From Edaphochlamys debaryana (taxonomy: Eukaryota; Chlorophyta; Chlorophyceae; Chlamydomonadales), in assembly GCA_016858145.1 (NCBI GenBank), contig JAEHOE010000010.1, positions 682,001-746,000 of the forward strand: a stretch of 64,000 nucleotides of DNA. Direction: 5' to 3'. Below, one piece after another: positions 34,981 to 47,500 of the stretch; the stretch's first letter is position 1; each line of letters begins with the position of its first letter. The notes beneath the pieces were generated by a model that made no database searches, was not told the origin of the DNA, and was given only the letters and a program-made list of their open reading frames with translations. Made by a program: the position numbers and the translations under genes.

Positions 34981-37900
34981 TCATGACGGCTTATTCCCGA
35001 TGAGGCGTGTGCCAAACTGCACTGCCGCGGGCTTGGGCGGCGGCGCTGCCGCCTTGGACCGCCCGCCGCGGTGGTCCGCCCCCAGCAGCTCTCGTGCAGA
35101 GGCCGGCACTTCCTGCGCACAGGGAGCGAGCAGGACAGAGATCAACACACGCGCTTTGCCCTGCTACTCAAGGGCCCCTAAACCACCGGCTATGGAGACG
35201 GCAGCCTTGCCAGCATCCAAGCCTCTCCCTACGCCTTGTGTCACACAGCACCTGTCAGCCGGCCCTCTCTTCAACGCCAGCCAATCGGGGCGGCCCCGCT
35301 TCGACAACCCAACAGCCACACCCACCACCGGCCTCACCGCGCCCCCCCTGCCCCGCCCCTCACCTGCAGCCCGTGGACCTTAAGCATGGAGTGCGTGCCC
35401 AGGGGGAGGGCGCGCTCCGCCTCGCGGGCCCGCACCTTCTTCTCCTGCGGGCGGTGCACGAGTGGGGCGGGGTTCATACACGGCATCCGTCTGGTACTGC
35501 TTCTCCGCGAGCGCGCTCATTAGCTGACCCCATGCCAGTTTCCTTCTAAATCCTTCCCCCCGCACACCGTCCATATGCACCATGTCGCAGCACGGCCCCG
35601 AGCTACCTACCCCGCCCTGCCCCGCACCGCACCTCCAGTTTGAGCGCGGCTCGTTGCATGGCCGAATAGTCCCGCTGCACCTCCTCCTCGCCCGCCGCCG
35701 CCGCCGCCAGCGCCGCCGCGCCCGCGCCGTGCTTGCCGGCCGCGTCGGCTCCGATGAGCACACCGTCGGGCCCCACGGGCGGGGGCTTGGCCTTGGCGGC
35801 CGCGCCACCGGCTTCGGTTTCCGTGTCCGCCGCCGCAGTCCCCGGCGCGGGCTCCGGCTCCGCCAGATAGAGGTTGGCGTTCTCCGCCAGGGGGGGCTTG
35901 CGCTTCTCGCCGCGCGGGTCCTGCGGGGGAGCGACATAAGGTTGGCCAGGTAAGGAGGTTTGTTCCAATGACGCTCCCAGGAGGGGTGTGGGGAGGAGCA
36001 ATGCGCGAGGGTGTGGCCAAGGGTGAAGGGCGCGGCGGCCGAGCAGCCCAGCCGCAAGCACGCTGCACGCAACAGGCTTGAGGGGGCGTAACTGGAGAGT
36101 GGACGGGTGAACCGCACCTGCCAGCTCTTCCGCTTGTCCAGCTGCCACGAGTGCTCCCCCAGCACCCCCACCAGGCAGCCGTCCAGGTCCCAAAGTGAGC
36201 AGTTGCAGTCCTTGGACGCAACCACCACAATGCCCCTGCAGGGGCCGAGGAGGCAGGCCGGAGCGGGGTGTCGCAAGCATGGCCACGCACTGCCCACACT
36301 GTGACTGCAGGCGAGACAAGCGCACACTTGCCCGGCCGGGCCTTGCTTGGCTGGGCGGGGAACGCAACCGCTAGGATCAGAGGGGGACGCAGGGTTGAGG
36401 ATGTCGGGGTTTTCGGAGGAGGCCACCTCGCCCCCACCCCAAGAGGCGGAGGGGTTCGTGACTCGTGAGCAGGGTCAGAGTGCGACACACTGCAGACGGA
36501 GACGCGCTAATGCCCCTAGTACCACAGTGCCCCCCGCGCACCTCCCCGGCACAATGGACAGCGAGTTGATACCGGCGTTGTGAGCCAGCCAGTGCGCCCG
36601 CGGCTTGAAGGAGTCGCGGCAGGCCTGCGGAGCGCACGTGCGACCAGGGTAATGCGGGAGGGCAAAGGTATTGGCTAAACTTGGTTGGCAGAATTGGGCT
36701 TGGAGCATACTTGGTTCAAGTACAGGGATTGCTTCAAGCCCGTTTCACCTGCATGGATGACGTGTCCACTCCCCCTCGGAGGTCCCACACGCGCACGTGC
36801 CCCGCCGTGTCGCCCGCTACCAAGTGGTCCTGACAACGAGGGAGAGGGTGCCGGGGGTGGGGGTGGGGGCAGATGGTGAGTGAATGGTACGTGCGTGACG
36901 GGTGGGACGTAAGGGTTGTGAAGTGGCAGGTGCGAGCGAGCGGTAACGGGGACGTGGGTCGAGCCAGGAACGCCCCTGGTTGCGCAACCGAGCCCTCGTC
37001 CGCCCCCCGCCTGCGCCTAGCCCAAGCACCTGCTCCGGCGATGCTGCTGCGGCCGTAACCACGTCCAGCCGCCCCTGGGCCGCTGGGAGAGTGGCGAGCA
37101 GCTTGCCTGCGGTTGGGCGGCGGTTTTCAGGACAGCGTCAGGCCCGTTTCCTCGGCTTGGCTTTCACCCCTTCCCGCCACCTCTATCCCTACCCATGTCG
37201 AGACCTCGGCCCTCCAACCTCCCGCCTTGCTGCTCAGTACTCACCCGTTGCCCCGATGAGCCACACCCGCATCAGCCCGTCGCCTCCGAACGACGCCAGA
37301 ATCACCGGTCCGTTGCTCTGCGCCGCTAGGTTGGCGGCGGCCGCACTGGGCGTGGGCCCAGTGGGGCCCTCGTTGGCGTTCGAGCCCGTTCCCGCTCCCG
37401 ATCCAGATCCCGTGGGCGCGGCCCGGGGCTGGGCGAAGGGGTTCCCGGATCCGGATCCCGCCCCCGCGCCCTTGTTTTTGGGCGGCGGCAGGATCCAGCA
37501 CAGGCGCTCCACGGACGACTCGTAGCGCTCGGCTCTGTGGAAGAGGCTCGTGCGCTTCTCGCCTGGACGTGGGGAAAGAAGGCCGAGTAGAATGGGGGGC
37601 AGGGAGCAGGCGCTGTGTATGTTGAGCGAAACTGCGGTTGCGGAGCCAGGCGCGTGCCAATTGCTGATGAACGAGGTCTTGCGCGTCCATGCACCCAAAG
37701 GGCACCGCCTTGGGCGGTGGCCAGCCGTACCGCGGGCAGCCCACGACCCTGACGGGACCATCTGCCCGGCGTGCCAGGGGCAGCCCACGACCCTGCCGCG
37801 GTGCCGGTGGTACAGGCCCCGCGCACACTAAGCTCTCAGTCCGCGGGTCGCTGCGCCCGCTCACCCGTGAAGAGGTGGTAGACGTTGATGCGTCCCTCGT

Positions 37901-40900
37901 AGTCCCCGGTGGCCAGCAGCTGCCGCTGCGGGCTGGCGGCCATGGTGAGGATGTCCTCGCGGTGGCCCTCGAACGTGCGGTGCTCCTCCACCTGAGGATG
38001 GGGGCGTGAGGGGGAGAGGGAGGAGCAGTGAGAGAGAGGAGGGGACAGGGGCAAAGGGGCCAGAGGGGGTTGGGAGGGGGTTGAGTGCACGCACGGCTCG
38101 TGACGCGTGTGTGGCAGGACAGGCCGGCGCGGCACGCTCGAGGGCCATCGTAGGCTGTCGCAAAGCCTTCCGAGCCGCTTCCTTGGACCCCGAGGTCCAC
38201 TCACCACTCCGCTGGTGGTCTCCATGTCGTCCCACACAAACACCTGCGGGTCGCACGCAGGCAGAGATCAGAGCATGCAGTTGAAGTTGTAGAATCAAAG
38301 GGCTTGATCCGGCCGCCTTTACATTTTGCGCTCGGCATAGCACTGGCGCCTGCCACCTTCCTCTTGACCCCCCCACACGAGAAGCATGTCCCCAGCTCCG
38401 CACCTTGCAGTTCCAGCCCGCCGCGTACACGGCGTCCGCGTTGCGCTTCTCGTCGGCCGCGTACACCACCGTGCTGACCTCGAGCTCCTCCTCGTCTGCA
38501 GGCGTGGAGTGAGGGCGGTGGTGTGGTGTTCGGAGCCACGGCGAAGCGTGTCGCTCTGAAACCGCACTTCGATGCACCTCCCGCCCCCAGACACCCCAGC
38601 TGTGCAGAAGACGCGCACGTATTCGCACCCACACTAATGCTGTCCGAAGCTCAAGCGCTCAGCAACGGTTCGTAGAAGCTGCGCCCCGCGCGCTCACCAT
38701 GCTTGTAGGTGCGCAGCAGCGACCCGTTGTTGAAGTTCCACATGCGCACCGCTCCGTCGTTGGAGGCCGTGAGCAGGCGGCGCTCGTTGGAGTCGAAGCA
38801 GGCGGCGGTGATGCGGGACTCCTCGGTCGCGCGAGTGAAGCGGCCCTCCCTGCCCGGTGGGGCGGCGGGAAGCGCGTAGGAGGGGTCAGGGCGCAGCAGG
38901 AAGAAGCACGTCTGGGTAGCGTGAGAGCAGCAGCCGTGACCGTGCACCGCAGGCCTCTGAATATGGGCCCGCCCGTGCCCTTCCTCATCTGTCCTCCTCT
39001 CGTGTTGTGCACCGCCAAGGACACCGCATGCCCACCTGCTCCCCGTCAGGATGTTCCACACGCACACGGTGCCGCCCTCGTCCACCGACACCACCACTCC
39101 GAACACGCTGTTGTACAGCCCCGCGCGTACGGACTCCATGTGCCCCGTACGGTCCTGCGCAGGGGGGGCGGAGGAGAGGTGCAAGCAGGTCCAGTAAGAA
39201 GAACCGCCGTACTGGGCACGAAGCGGGAGGCACGCGAAGGCGCTGTACGCTTCCAAGCGCCCACCCGGCTGCTATCCCTCCGCCCCCGTGGGATCACCCT
39301 GTAAGGTTGGATTCCCCCCTTCAATCCCCTTGCCCCACCTGTGCCACCATCTTGTGGACCCAGACGTAGGGCTTGGACATGGCCGTCACGCAGCGCCTGG
39401 GGGGTGGACGAAAGGGAAGGGGTGCATTGCAGGTCAATGACAGCAACTCGTATCTGGGTGCGGTTACGAGGTCCCTGGTACCGCACTGCGGTTGAGGTTG
39501 GTGGAGAGGAGGTCTACTGGGTAGAGGCCGGAAAAAAGTCGGGGCCGTCTTGCCCCGTCGTACCGCTGCCGTACCTGTGCGAGGGGTCGTACATGAGGCA
39601 GTTGGGCTTGGACTCCTCCGGCCGCCGCCAGTCGTCCTCAGTCAGCGTCTGCAGGCACTTGTGGTTCCGCAGGTCCCACACCTGCTCCGACGAGAGTTGA
39701 GGGGGGGGGGCATGAACTTGAGGATGCTTGTTTGCGGCAAGGGCCGACCTGCCTGGCAGCCCCGCCTCCCTCCTCTCGGTCTGGCCTTAGCTTCGCCTAA
39801 CACATGCTGACACCCACTGCCCGGTACCCACCTTGATGACCTTGTCCACGGACAGCGTGAACACGTGGTTGAGGCGCTCGTCCAGGGCGATGTGGGTCAC
39901 ACTGGCGGTGTGGCCCGACAGGTCGCCCACCTGGGCGGGTGTCGATAGGCAGAGGAGTAAAGACCGCAGCTAGACACTGCCTCCAGCACATTTCCTCCAT
40001 CCCTGCAACAACTCATGTCCCTGACTGTCATCTCTGGCACGAGGCCCGTCAGCCAAGATCCGCCGCCCCTCACCCTGTGGCCACTTGCTCACCCGATTGG
40101 TCCTCCCGTCTACCCCCAGCCCCCACCCCACCGAGCCCACGCACCTTGCGCATGGTGTTGCCCTGCCACAGGATGATGTCCCGCTCCTGCCCGCACGACG
40201 CAAACATGGAGTAGGCCCTGGAGGCCAGGGATTGTGCCATCGCAACCACGTCAAAGATGGCCCGTTCACCACACCGTCCTCAGGCCGCCGACCACAGCCC
40301 CCGCTACTTGAGTACGCTGCCGCCCGCTCCCGCCGCGTTCCCGCTCCCGATGCAACAGAACGCTAGCCCCTCGCCCCCCCGAACACAGCCCCCGCTCCTA
40401 GGCGGTCTGCCTCACGGTCCCGCAGAGCTGCCGCTTCGTCTGCAGCAGAAGCAAACCCCTCGTCCACCCCCTACCTGCACCACACGAAGCCGTGTACCGC
40501 CTTGGAGTGGTGCGTGCAGGTGTTGATGACCTTCTCGCGTACGAAGTCGTACACCTGGGGGTGAGGAGGCCGAGCGCCATAGGGGTGGGAGCTTGGTGAG
40601 ACTGCTTGGGGAGTGGACGGGGTCGGCGTCGACGCTTGGTAATCGTTACGCGCGCAGATAAGGCAACGCTGGACGGCTTCTTAACCCTTACTTTGAGAGT
40701 CGCGTCCAGAGACGAGCTGACCAGGCCGATCTCGGGGACCCACTTGATCTGCGTGGGCGGGCAGGGCCAGACAATCAGGCACTGGGAGGACTCGCCAGCA
40801 ACTGAGAGGACATGATCGCAGCCATCCAACCTGTAACTCTACTGCACAGGCCCGCCTGCCAAAACTTATGAGCTGCAGGCCGCCAAACCACCGTAAGGCA

Positions 40901-43900
40901 CGGACCTGCGAGATCCAGTCGGCGTGATCCTGGTGGATGTAGATGTAGTCCTGGTGCTCGTCCGTGGAGATGAGATCACGCGCGGGCCACTCCCGCGAGC
41001 CGCACAGCAGCATGATGGCCGCACCCTGGTGGCGGTCGTGGTGGTGGTGGGTGGGGGGTAGAACTGCCGTGAGCATGGTTGCGGGGTGCTGGATTGTTGG
41101 GAGGATACGCACAGAAGAACCCGGGCGGCAGAGCAGAGAGGACGAGCACACAGCTCCCAACGGCTGCATAGTGGAGCCCTCGTGGGCCCTAAGGCTCCTC
41201 CGGGTCCCCTGAAGGCCGGGCCAGCGTTTATGAGTGCTTTTACAATGTGGCCCAGCCCATGGGGCCTGGCGCCCACCCAGCCGAACTGCATGCGCATGGA
41301 ACAGCACGACCCATGGTCCGCCCACCATGGCGCCCACCCACCTTGGAGTCACCGTACACCAGCTGCTCGCCCGCCTCGTTGGTGACCAGGGTCATGCACT
41401 GGGGCACGCCCATACCGCCTGGGGGCGCGAAGGGGAGCACGCATGGTCAGTGAATACGGACAGGAGGCGACAGAAACGACCGGCGTCAAAAGACAGGGCG
41501 CATCAACGCGCAGCACCACACGCTGCAACCCCAACATGACATCCGTGCCCTGCCCAACCAGGCGCGACCGCACCCGATGCGTACAGCCTGCCGGTGAGCT
41601 CGAAGCTGCCGCGGTTGGCGTCGTAGTAGGAGATGGCTCGGTCGGCGGTGGTGAAGACCAGCTTGCGGGCGTTGGGCATGAAGATGGCGTCCGTGATCCA
41701 GGAGGAGCCGATGCTGAGGGGGTGGAGGGGGAGGTGTGGGAGGTGGGACAGGGGGAGAGGGTACATGGTGACATGGCGGATGGGACGGGCGGGGGCGGGG
41801 TGTTGAGCAGGTGGCCCTTGGCCAGGTTGGAGGTTCGAAGAGCGAGCGGTCGGGTTCAGACTGGAGGAAAGAGGCTCGCGTGCAAGCTGCCCGGGTGCGG
41901 CGCTGGCTGGGGCAGCGGAGAGAGTAAGGGGGCTTCTCCCAGCCATGCGTCCCCCCCAGGAGCGCACGCGGCCGTACCCTACCCGATGGTCTTGAAGTGG
42001 CGGCAGTCGCCTCCGTTCCACAGCCGGAAGGTGCCGTCCCGGCCGCACGAGATGTACTTGTCCACGAAGTCGCAGTACAACACCCGGTCCACGGGGCCCC
42101 TGCGGACAGCGGCAAGAAAAATACGGGTCAGGCTCCCTGTTGCTTAGCTGCATGCAGCGTATCACCTCACATGCCAAAATACCGGCACGCCACTTCACAA
42201 TCAGGCGCGTTGTCGCTGAGCTGGGTGCCTTGCATCGCCTCTAGCACCGTACACAATCGCCGCCTTGCCTGGCCGCTCCCGTTTTCCGCCCGCCGCCAGT
42301 AGACCATCGCAGAGTCCCAGCCCCCAGGGCGCACCTGTGTGTGACGCTGAGGTCATTGCGGTCCCTGAAGTCCTGCGGTCGGAGGGGCAAGGGCAGGGCG
42401 GGTGCGGGGGCCGGGCTCGGGGCGCCAGGGGGGACAAGCCGGCTGAGCTCCCAGGCAGTCCCTCGCCGCTGTCGCCTCTTTCCCCCAGTCCTTGAGGCCC
42501 CATCAACACCCCTTCGGCTGACGCCACCCGTCCACATCGATACGCCCCACGCCATCTGCCTGCCCAAAGTCCACCCTGAACCATCTGCCCCATATCTCTC
42601 ATGTCTGCCCGCCCCAGACCGGGCCGCCAGCAAACCCCTCTCTATCGCCCGGCCGCAGCAACCCGCCTGCGGGAACAGCCTCCAGTTCTCGCTGGCGCTC
42701 TCGCCCGCCATCTGCGCCCGCTCCAGAAACATGAAGTTGGTGAACTCGTCCCTGAGAGCATGGAACGTGGTGGGACAGGAAGAGCTAACAGAGCAGGAAC
42801 ACTGCCCCGTGGGCGCCCCTCCATCCCTCCTCCACCCCGCCGCACGCCCAGCAGCTCCGGTGCCTGTGCCTCCCCCACTCAGCCCTCCCCGCCCCTACCA
42901 GTCCGCAGGCCGCCTGCGCGTCTGCACCTGTGGCCGGGAAGGGCCCCTCCCCGCTCACCAACCCAGCTACCGCCCCCCCTCCCGGCCCCCACCAGTCCAC
43001 GGTGCCGCCTGCGTCCGCATCGATCTTCATGAACAGCTGCCGGACCTGTTGGAACAGCAATGGGAGAGGGGGTTAAGTAGTGACGTGACCATGACACATG
43101 GATGGTGTCACGAGGCACCTGATGCGGGCATGAGCGCGTCTCATCACTTCATGCCCTGCATCCGACGATGTGCTGACGCCCGTCGCCACCGGTTCTCTCC
43201 GCCATTCACACTCCCGAGGCTTGGCGCTGGCAAGCTGCCTCCCGCCCCCTCCCAACGTGCAAACTGCTGCACGCTGGACCGACACTCTCCCCACTGGCCC
43301 CTCTACCACGCACTCCTGCACACCTGCGCCCCCACCCAGGCAGCCGGCCCCAGCCCAGCCCCTGGCGGGGTCGCCCTCACCTCCTCCCGAGTGCTGATCG
43401 GGTAGCCGACCACATCCCCCAAGTATGGCCCCAGCTTGTCGCAGAACTCATCAATGTCCAGCTCGCCGCTGCCATCCTCGTCAGCCTCCTGCACAAGGCC
43501 CATAAGTGGGCAGGATACGGGGTTTACAGGCTAAGAGGACCGGGGGCTGGTTGAGGGCCGAGGACAGGGGTGGGAGCTGCAGATTATGGGGGCTGGCTTT
43601 GTTGTGGAACAAGGGATTGGTGCGGGGAGACGAGCACGTGGGAACGCAGACAGGGCAAGGCGCAGCACGCGTTTTACGCCAGTACAAGTTCCCTGCCCCT
43701 GGCCGCGCCCCCCCTCCACCAGAGAGGTCTCTGGCTTTGGCCCGCCCTGAGGTGCGGCTCGCTGGGCTCATTCCCAGCTGGACGGTTATCTATGGCCATA
43801 CAGCAGGTTGGCCGCGTACAGAGGCTTGCGACCGGGGCCGCGCGGCATGTTGCCCCCCGCATGCATGCACGCGTGAATTTGCAGCCAGGTGCTACCCAAG

Positions 43901-44055
43901 CCTCACAGTCCCGATGCTGAATCCCAGATGCAATGAGAGGGTCCAGCGCTGTGTGCAGAGAGGCGGGATGCCGAATGCGGGAGCTCGCGCACCTCGAAAA
44001 TGCGCTTCAGCAGCTTAAGTTGTTCGATATTAACCTCCTCATCCGTCGTCGCCAT
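34981..44055 (-). CDS. EF-hand and WD40-repeat protein, WDR49/WDR64-like
   Basis: A long multi-exon minus-strand gene. The start exon is 43993-44055 (MATTDEEVNIEQLKLLKRIFE) and the last exon is 34981-35112, ending GTRLIGNKPS at a TGA. N-terminal exons encode two canonical EF-hand loops, DEDGSGELDIDE and DADAGGTVDWDE. A chain of WD40 repeats follows: YISCGRDGTFRLWN, LVSSSLDATLKVYDF, MFASCGQERDIILWQG, VFTLSVDKVIKVWDLR, GGTVCVWNILTG, LLTASNDGAVRMWNF, GDYEGRINVYHLF, ASFGGDGLMRVWLIG, GDTAGHVRVWDLR and VVVASKDCNCSLWDLD. A Gly/Ala/Pro linker interrupts them near 37.3-37.5 kb. The C-terminus is Lys/Glu/Ala-rich. The EF-hand plus double-propeller layout matches the WDR49/WDR64 group, so a calcium-sensing ciliary scaffold is inferred. 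Not every internal exon border was phase-checked. Confidence 0.82.
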
Positions 44056-44564
44056 GTTGCTCCAACAAGGGGGCCAAGCGGCCCCCGCGCCGAAGACCCG
44101 CGCTTGGAACCGCGCGAGGTATCGTTAGCTATTGACGCGTTATCGTGGTGTTCATGCTTGCATTTCCGGCGAAGGGGATGAACAGCAAGGTCGCCGAAAT
44201 GGAATGCGGTGTTGCGCAAGCTTGCAGAGCGTCGCCTCTAACTGCGCTGGCAATATTATGCCCACTGCTATGCGACAACTGATGCACGCTAATGGACAAG
44301 CCACGAAAAAGCCAGGTCCCAATGGGACCGTCCGGCTTGCATCATCGGGAAGGCCGGCCAAACTTCCATAGAGCCCCCCGCCCAAAACCAGTCTCAGGAA
44401 GCATCGTGTCACTTTGCGTAACACACAGTGGGCCACCAGGCGCCGCGAAACGACGCGTCTCGTTGCGGACGCTCTCATTGCCGCACGATTCTCGCTGCCG
44501 GTACAACCCAGCGCACACATCACAAGCTGCCGGCGCCGCTGCCGTTCGCCAGCCAGCAAACACA
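44056..44564. promoter_or_regulatory. Divergent promoter region, EF-hand/WD40 gene (-) and DUF4336 gene (+)
   Basis: 509 bp between opposing start codons. The frame of the DUF4336 protein is open upstream of its chosen start (as far as an ATG at 44292), but the translation there does not resemble a transit peptide. No specific element was recognised. Confidence 0.4.
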
Positions 44565-47500
44565 ATGCAGATGCTGCCGTCGGGCTTGCTGCCGCGGGCG
44601 TCGCGCGCAAGCCGGTCGTCACAGACAATCGTGGCTCGCAGCTCCGGCGCCGGCAAGCCGGTGACCGGCAAGGGCGTTCCTCCGCCGAAGAGCGGAACCG
44701 TCAACAAAGGCAGCACCATGAAGGGGCCGGCTAAGTCGGCCCCTGCGCCCGCCAAGGGAAGCACGGTCCGGGGTCCTGCGAAGGGCGCAACCGTGCAGGG
44801 CACGAAGCAGGCTTCCAAGCCCGTCCCCAGCACCGCCAGCTCCCGGGCCGTGACTCGTGGCAACAGGGCTGCTGCTGCGGCTGCCGAGGCGCCAGCGCCT
44901 AAGAAGCCCACGGGCCAGGACTATTTCAACTTCACCGGGTTCCCCTTCCCGCTGGGACCCTTCTTCTCGCGCAACACGGTCCGCCGCGAGGCAAGTTCTC
45001 GTTTGGGTTTTGTGGCTGATGGGTCACAGAGGCTTGAGCAGCAGACAAGACGATCCGCTGAGTTAGGAGCCGTGGGCCTGAGGGAAGGCATGTGCAGGGG
45101 CGAGGGCCTGAGGGGCGAGGGGCAGAGGGGAAGGACCTGGGAGGGTTGGGGGACGTCTCAACAGCATCTTCCACGCTGCATTACGACTGCCGTGTTCGGA
45201 GGATCTACTGCTGCTGCTTGGCGGGTGCCAGTTCTGCTAGGATCAAAGAGGGACACAGCAGGATCGGGTTGCGGAGGGGCTCGAAAGAATGGGCTGTGCC
45301 GGTGTACCTCAGCTAAGCCACTCGTCCATGTCCTTGTACACTTCTCCTTGCTTGCCTCAGATCGAGAAGGGCCAGGTGTGGGTCTTCGAGCAGACTCAGG
45401 CTCTGGACTTCTTCAACGTCTACACGCCGGTGCGCAGCCGGGCCCGAGGGCGGGGGACAGGCTGCAGGAGACCGAGGAGGCCTGGGGCGGGCAAGCCGAG
45501 GGGCATGCAATTGGGGACGAAGGAGGCCTGGAGTGATGCGGATGCATCAGTTCAGGGGCGACACAACACGGCTGAAGGCTGCGGTTGCCCCAGACCTCCG
45601 CACCGCCTCGCAGCGCGTCACCGCGATGTAGATGGCGGAGAAGCGTTCCATGTTATCGCTCTTGCTGGGGTTTCCTGCCGCAGGTCCGCATGACGGTCAT
45701 CAAGCTGGCCAGCGGGGGCCTGTGGGTGCACGCCCCCGTGGCGCCCACCTCGGAGTGCCTGCGCCTGCTCAAGGTGGGAGCGGGGGGGGATGCATGTTGT
45801 ACACCGGGGGCTGGGGCCCAGGGCCGGCGGTCTTGGGGCCGCGTTACGCCCAAGCCCAATTCGAGCAAATGCCATCCCGGTGCCCCATTCCTGCTTTCCC
45901 TCCCCTCTCCTACCCTCCTGCCGGCAGGAGCTGGACGCCCCGGTGGAGTACATTGTGCTGCCCACCTTCGCGTACGAGCACAAGGTGTTCGTGGGGCCCT
46001 TCTCGCGCCGCTTCCCCGAGGCCAAGGTGGGGCGAGGCGCGAGGTTGGGTGTTGTGGTCCGGTGTTGTGGCGATGGCGGAGTTCTGGTTGACGGCCGTGG
46101 CTGGGTTTCAATAGCGATGCCCGTACCGAGCTAGGGGTCCGAGGAGAGGCGGGGAACGCGGGATGCTTGCAATGCTACATAGTCTCGCTGGGTTGGGGAG
46201 GGAATTGTGAACGAAATGCAATAACCCCTGGCCCGAATGACTGACTGCGTTCCCCTGGCCTGAAACGCGGCGCAGGTGTACATCGCGCCTGGCCAGTGGT
46301 CCTACCCCATCAACCTGCCGCCCCAGGTGCGTGCAGCGCAGGGCATGGCCTGGTAGCGTTGAGGTCTAGCGTGGGCCCTCCATGCTGGGTCGGCAAGCGC
46401 ACCGGTACTCCTGCAGGCTGCAGTTCGTAAACCCCCACCCGACCCGACCCTCCCACCAACCCCCACATCCCTTCATTTGTATATGCCCGCAGTTCTTCGG
46501 TATCTTCCCCGCTGGCGAGCTGCTGACGGACGATGCCTCCGCGCCCTGGGCGGACGAGATCGAGCAGAAGGTCTTCCTGCCGCCGTCGCTGGGTGGGTGC
46601 AGCGGGGCCGGGGGCGTGCCATTCTCTGGGTCAGGCATTGAAGAGTCGTGTGGCAGCGAGGCAGGGTGTGGAGGTTGAGAGGGAGACAGAGATGGAGGCG
46701 GTGGAGGATGGTGTGCTAGCGTGAGTGCGCGTGGGCGGACGAGCTGCTGGGATGCCATGTGCCCACTCTGTCCCTGACGGCCTGCGACACCCACCCTGCT
46801 CGCCCTCTCAAAATCTCATTGTATCGTGCCGTCCATCTGTACCTCGTGTGCGACGTCTGTGCATCGTGAATCACGTACTGTGCTACTGACATCGTTCGTG
46901 AACCGTGGCTGCGTACCGTGGTATCGTGTGCATCGTGTCCCCTGCCGCCTGCGTTTCAGGCGGTGAGTGAACTCCCGCCACAGCGTGCAGCAGGGGACAG
47001 GGCCCCGTTCCGCAATGACCCCTCCTGACGCTCTACTACATTGACCCGCGCCCTAGCGGGACGCGTGGTGCCCGCAGCGCTGCACATAAGCTGCGTACCC
47101 ACCGCACTTTCTCCCCGGCCCCCCTTCCCTGCCCCTCCACCCCCAGGCGGCGTGGACGACTTCGTGCGGTTCACGGAGGTGGCCTTCTTCCACAAGTGGG
47201 TGGCGGGGCCGTGGGCATGGGGATGGAGGAAAGGGCTCGAGTGGCCATGCAAGGCCGCCAGGGCCGATGCGGCTGGATGTCCGCCAACCGGCGTGCGCAT
47301 CCCCTAAACCTCTAATCACGCCGGAAAACGCCCGTGCCCCTTCACCCCGCCCCCAGGCGCACGCGCACGCTGCTGGTGACGGATGCCGTCATCTACGTGC
47401 CGGACACCCCGCCGGAGGTGGGGCGGGGCCGGGTCGGGTCGGGCGGAGTGAGGGCTTCTGTTGCAGGGTGAAGCAGCAAGTGATGGCCCTGCCGGGGCAG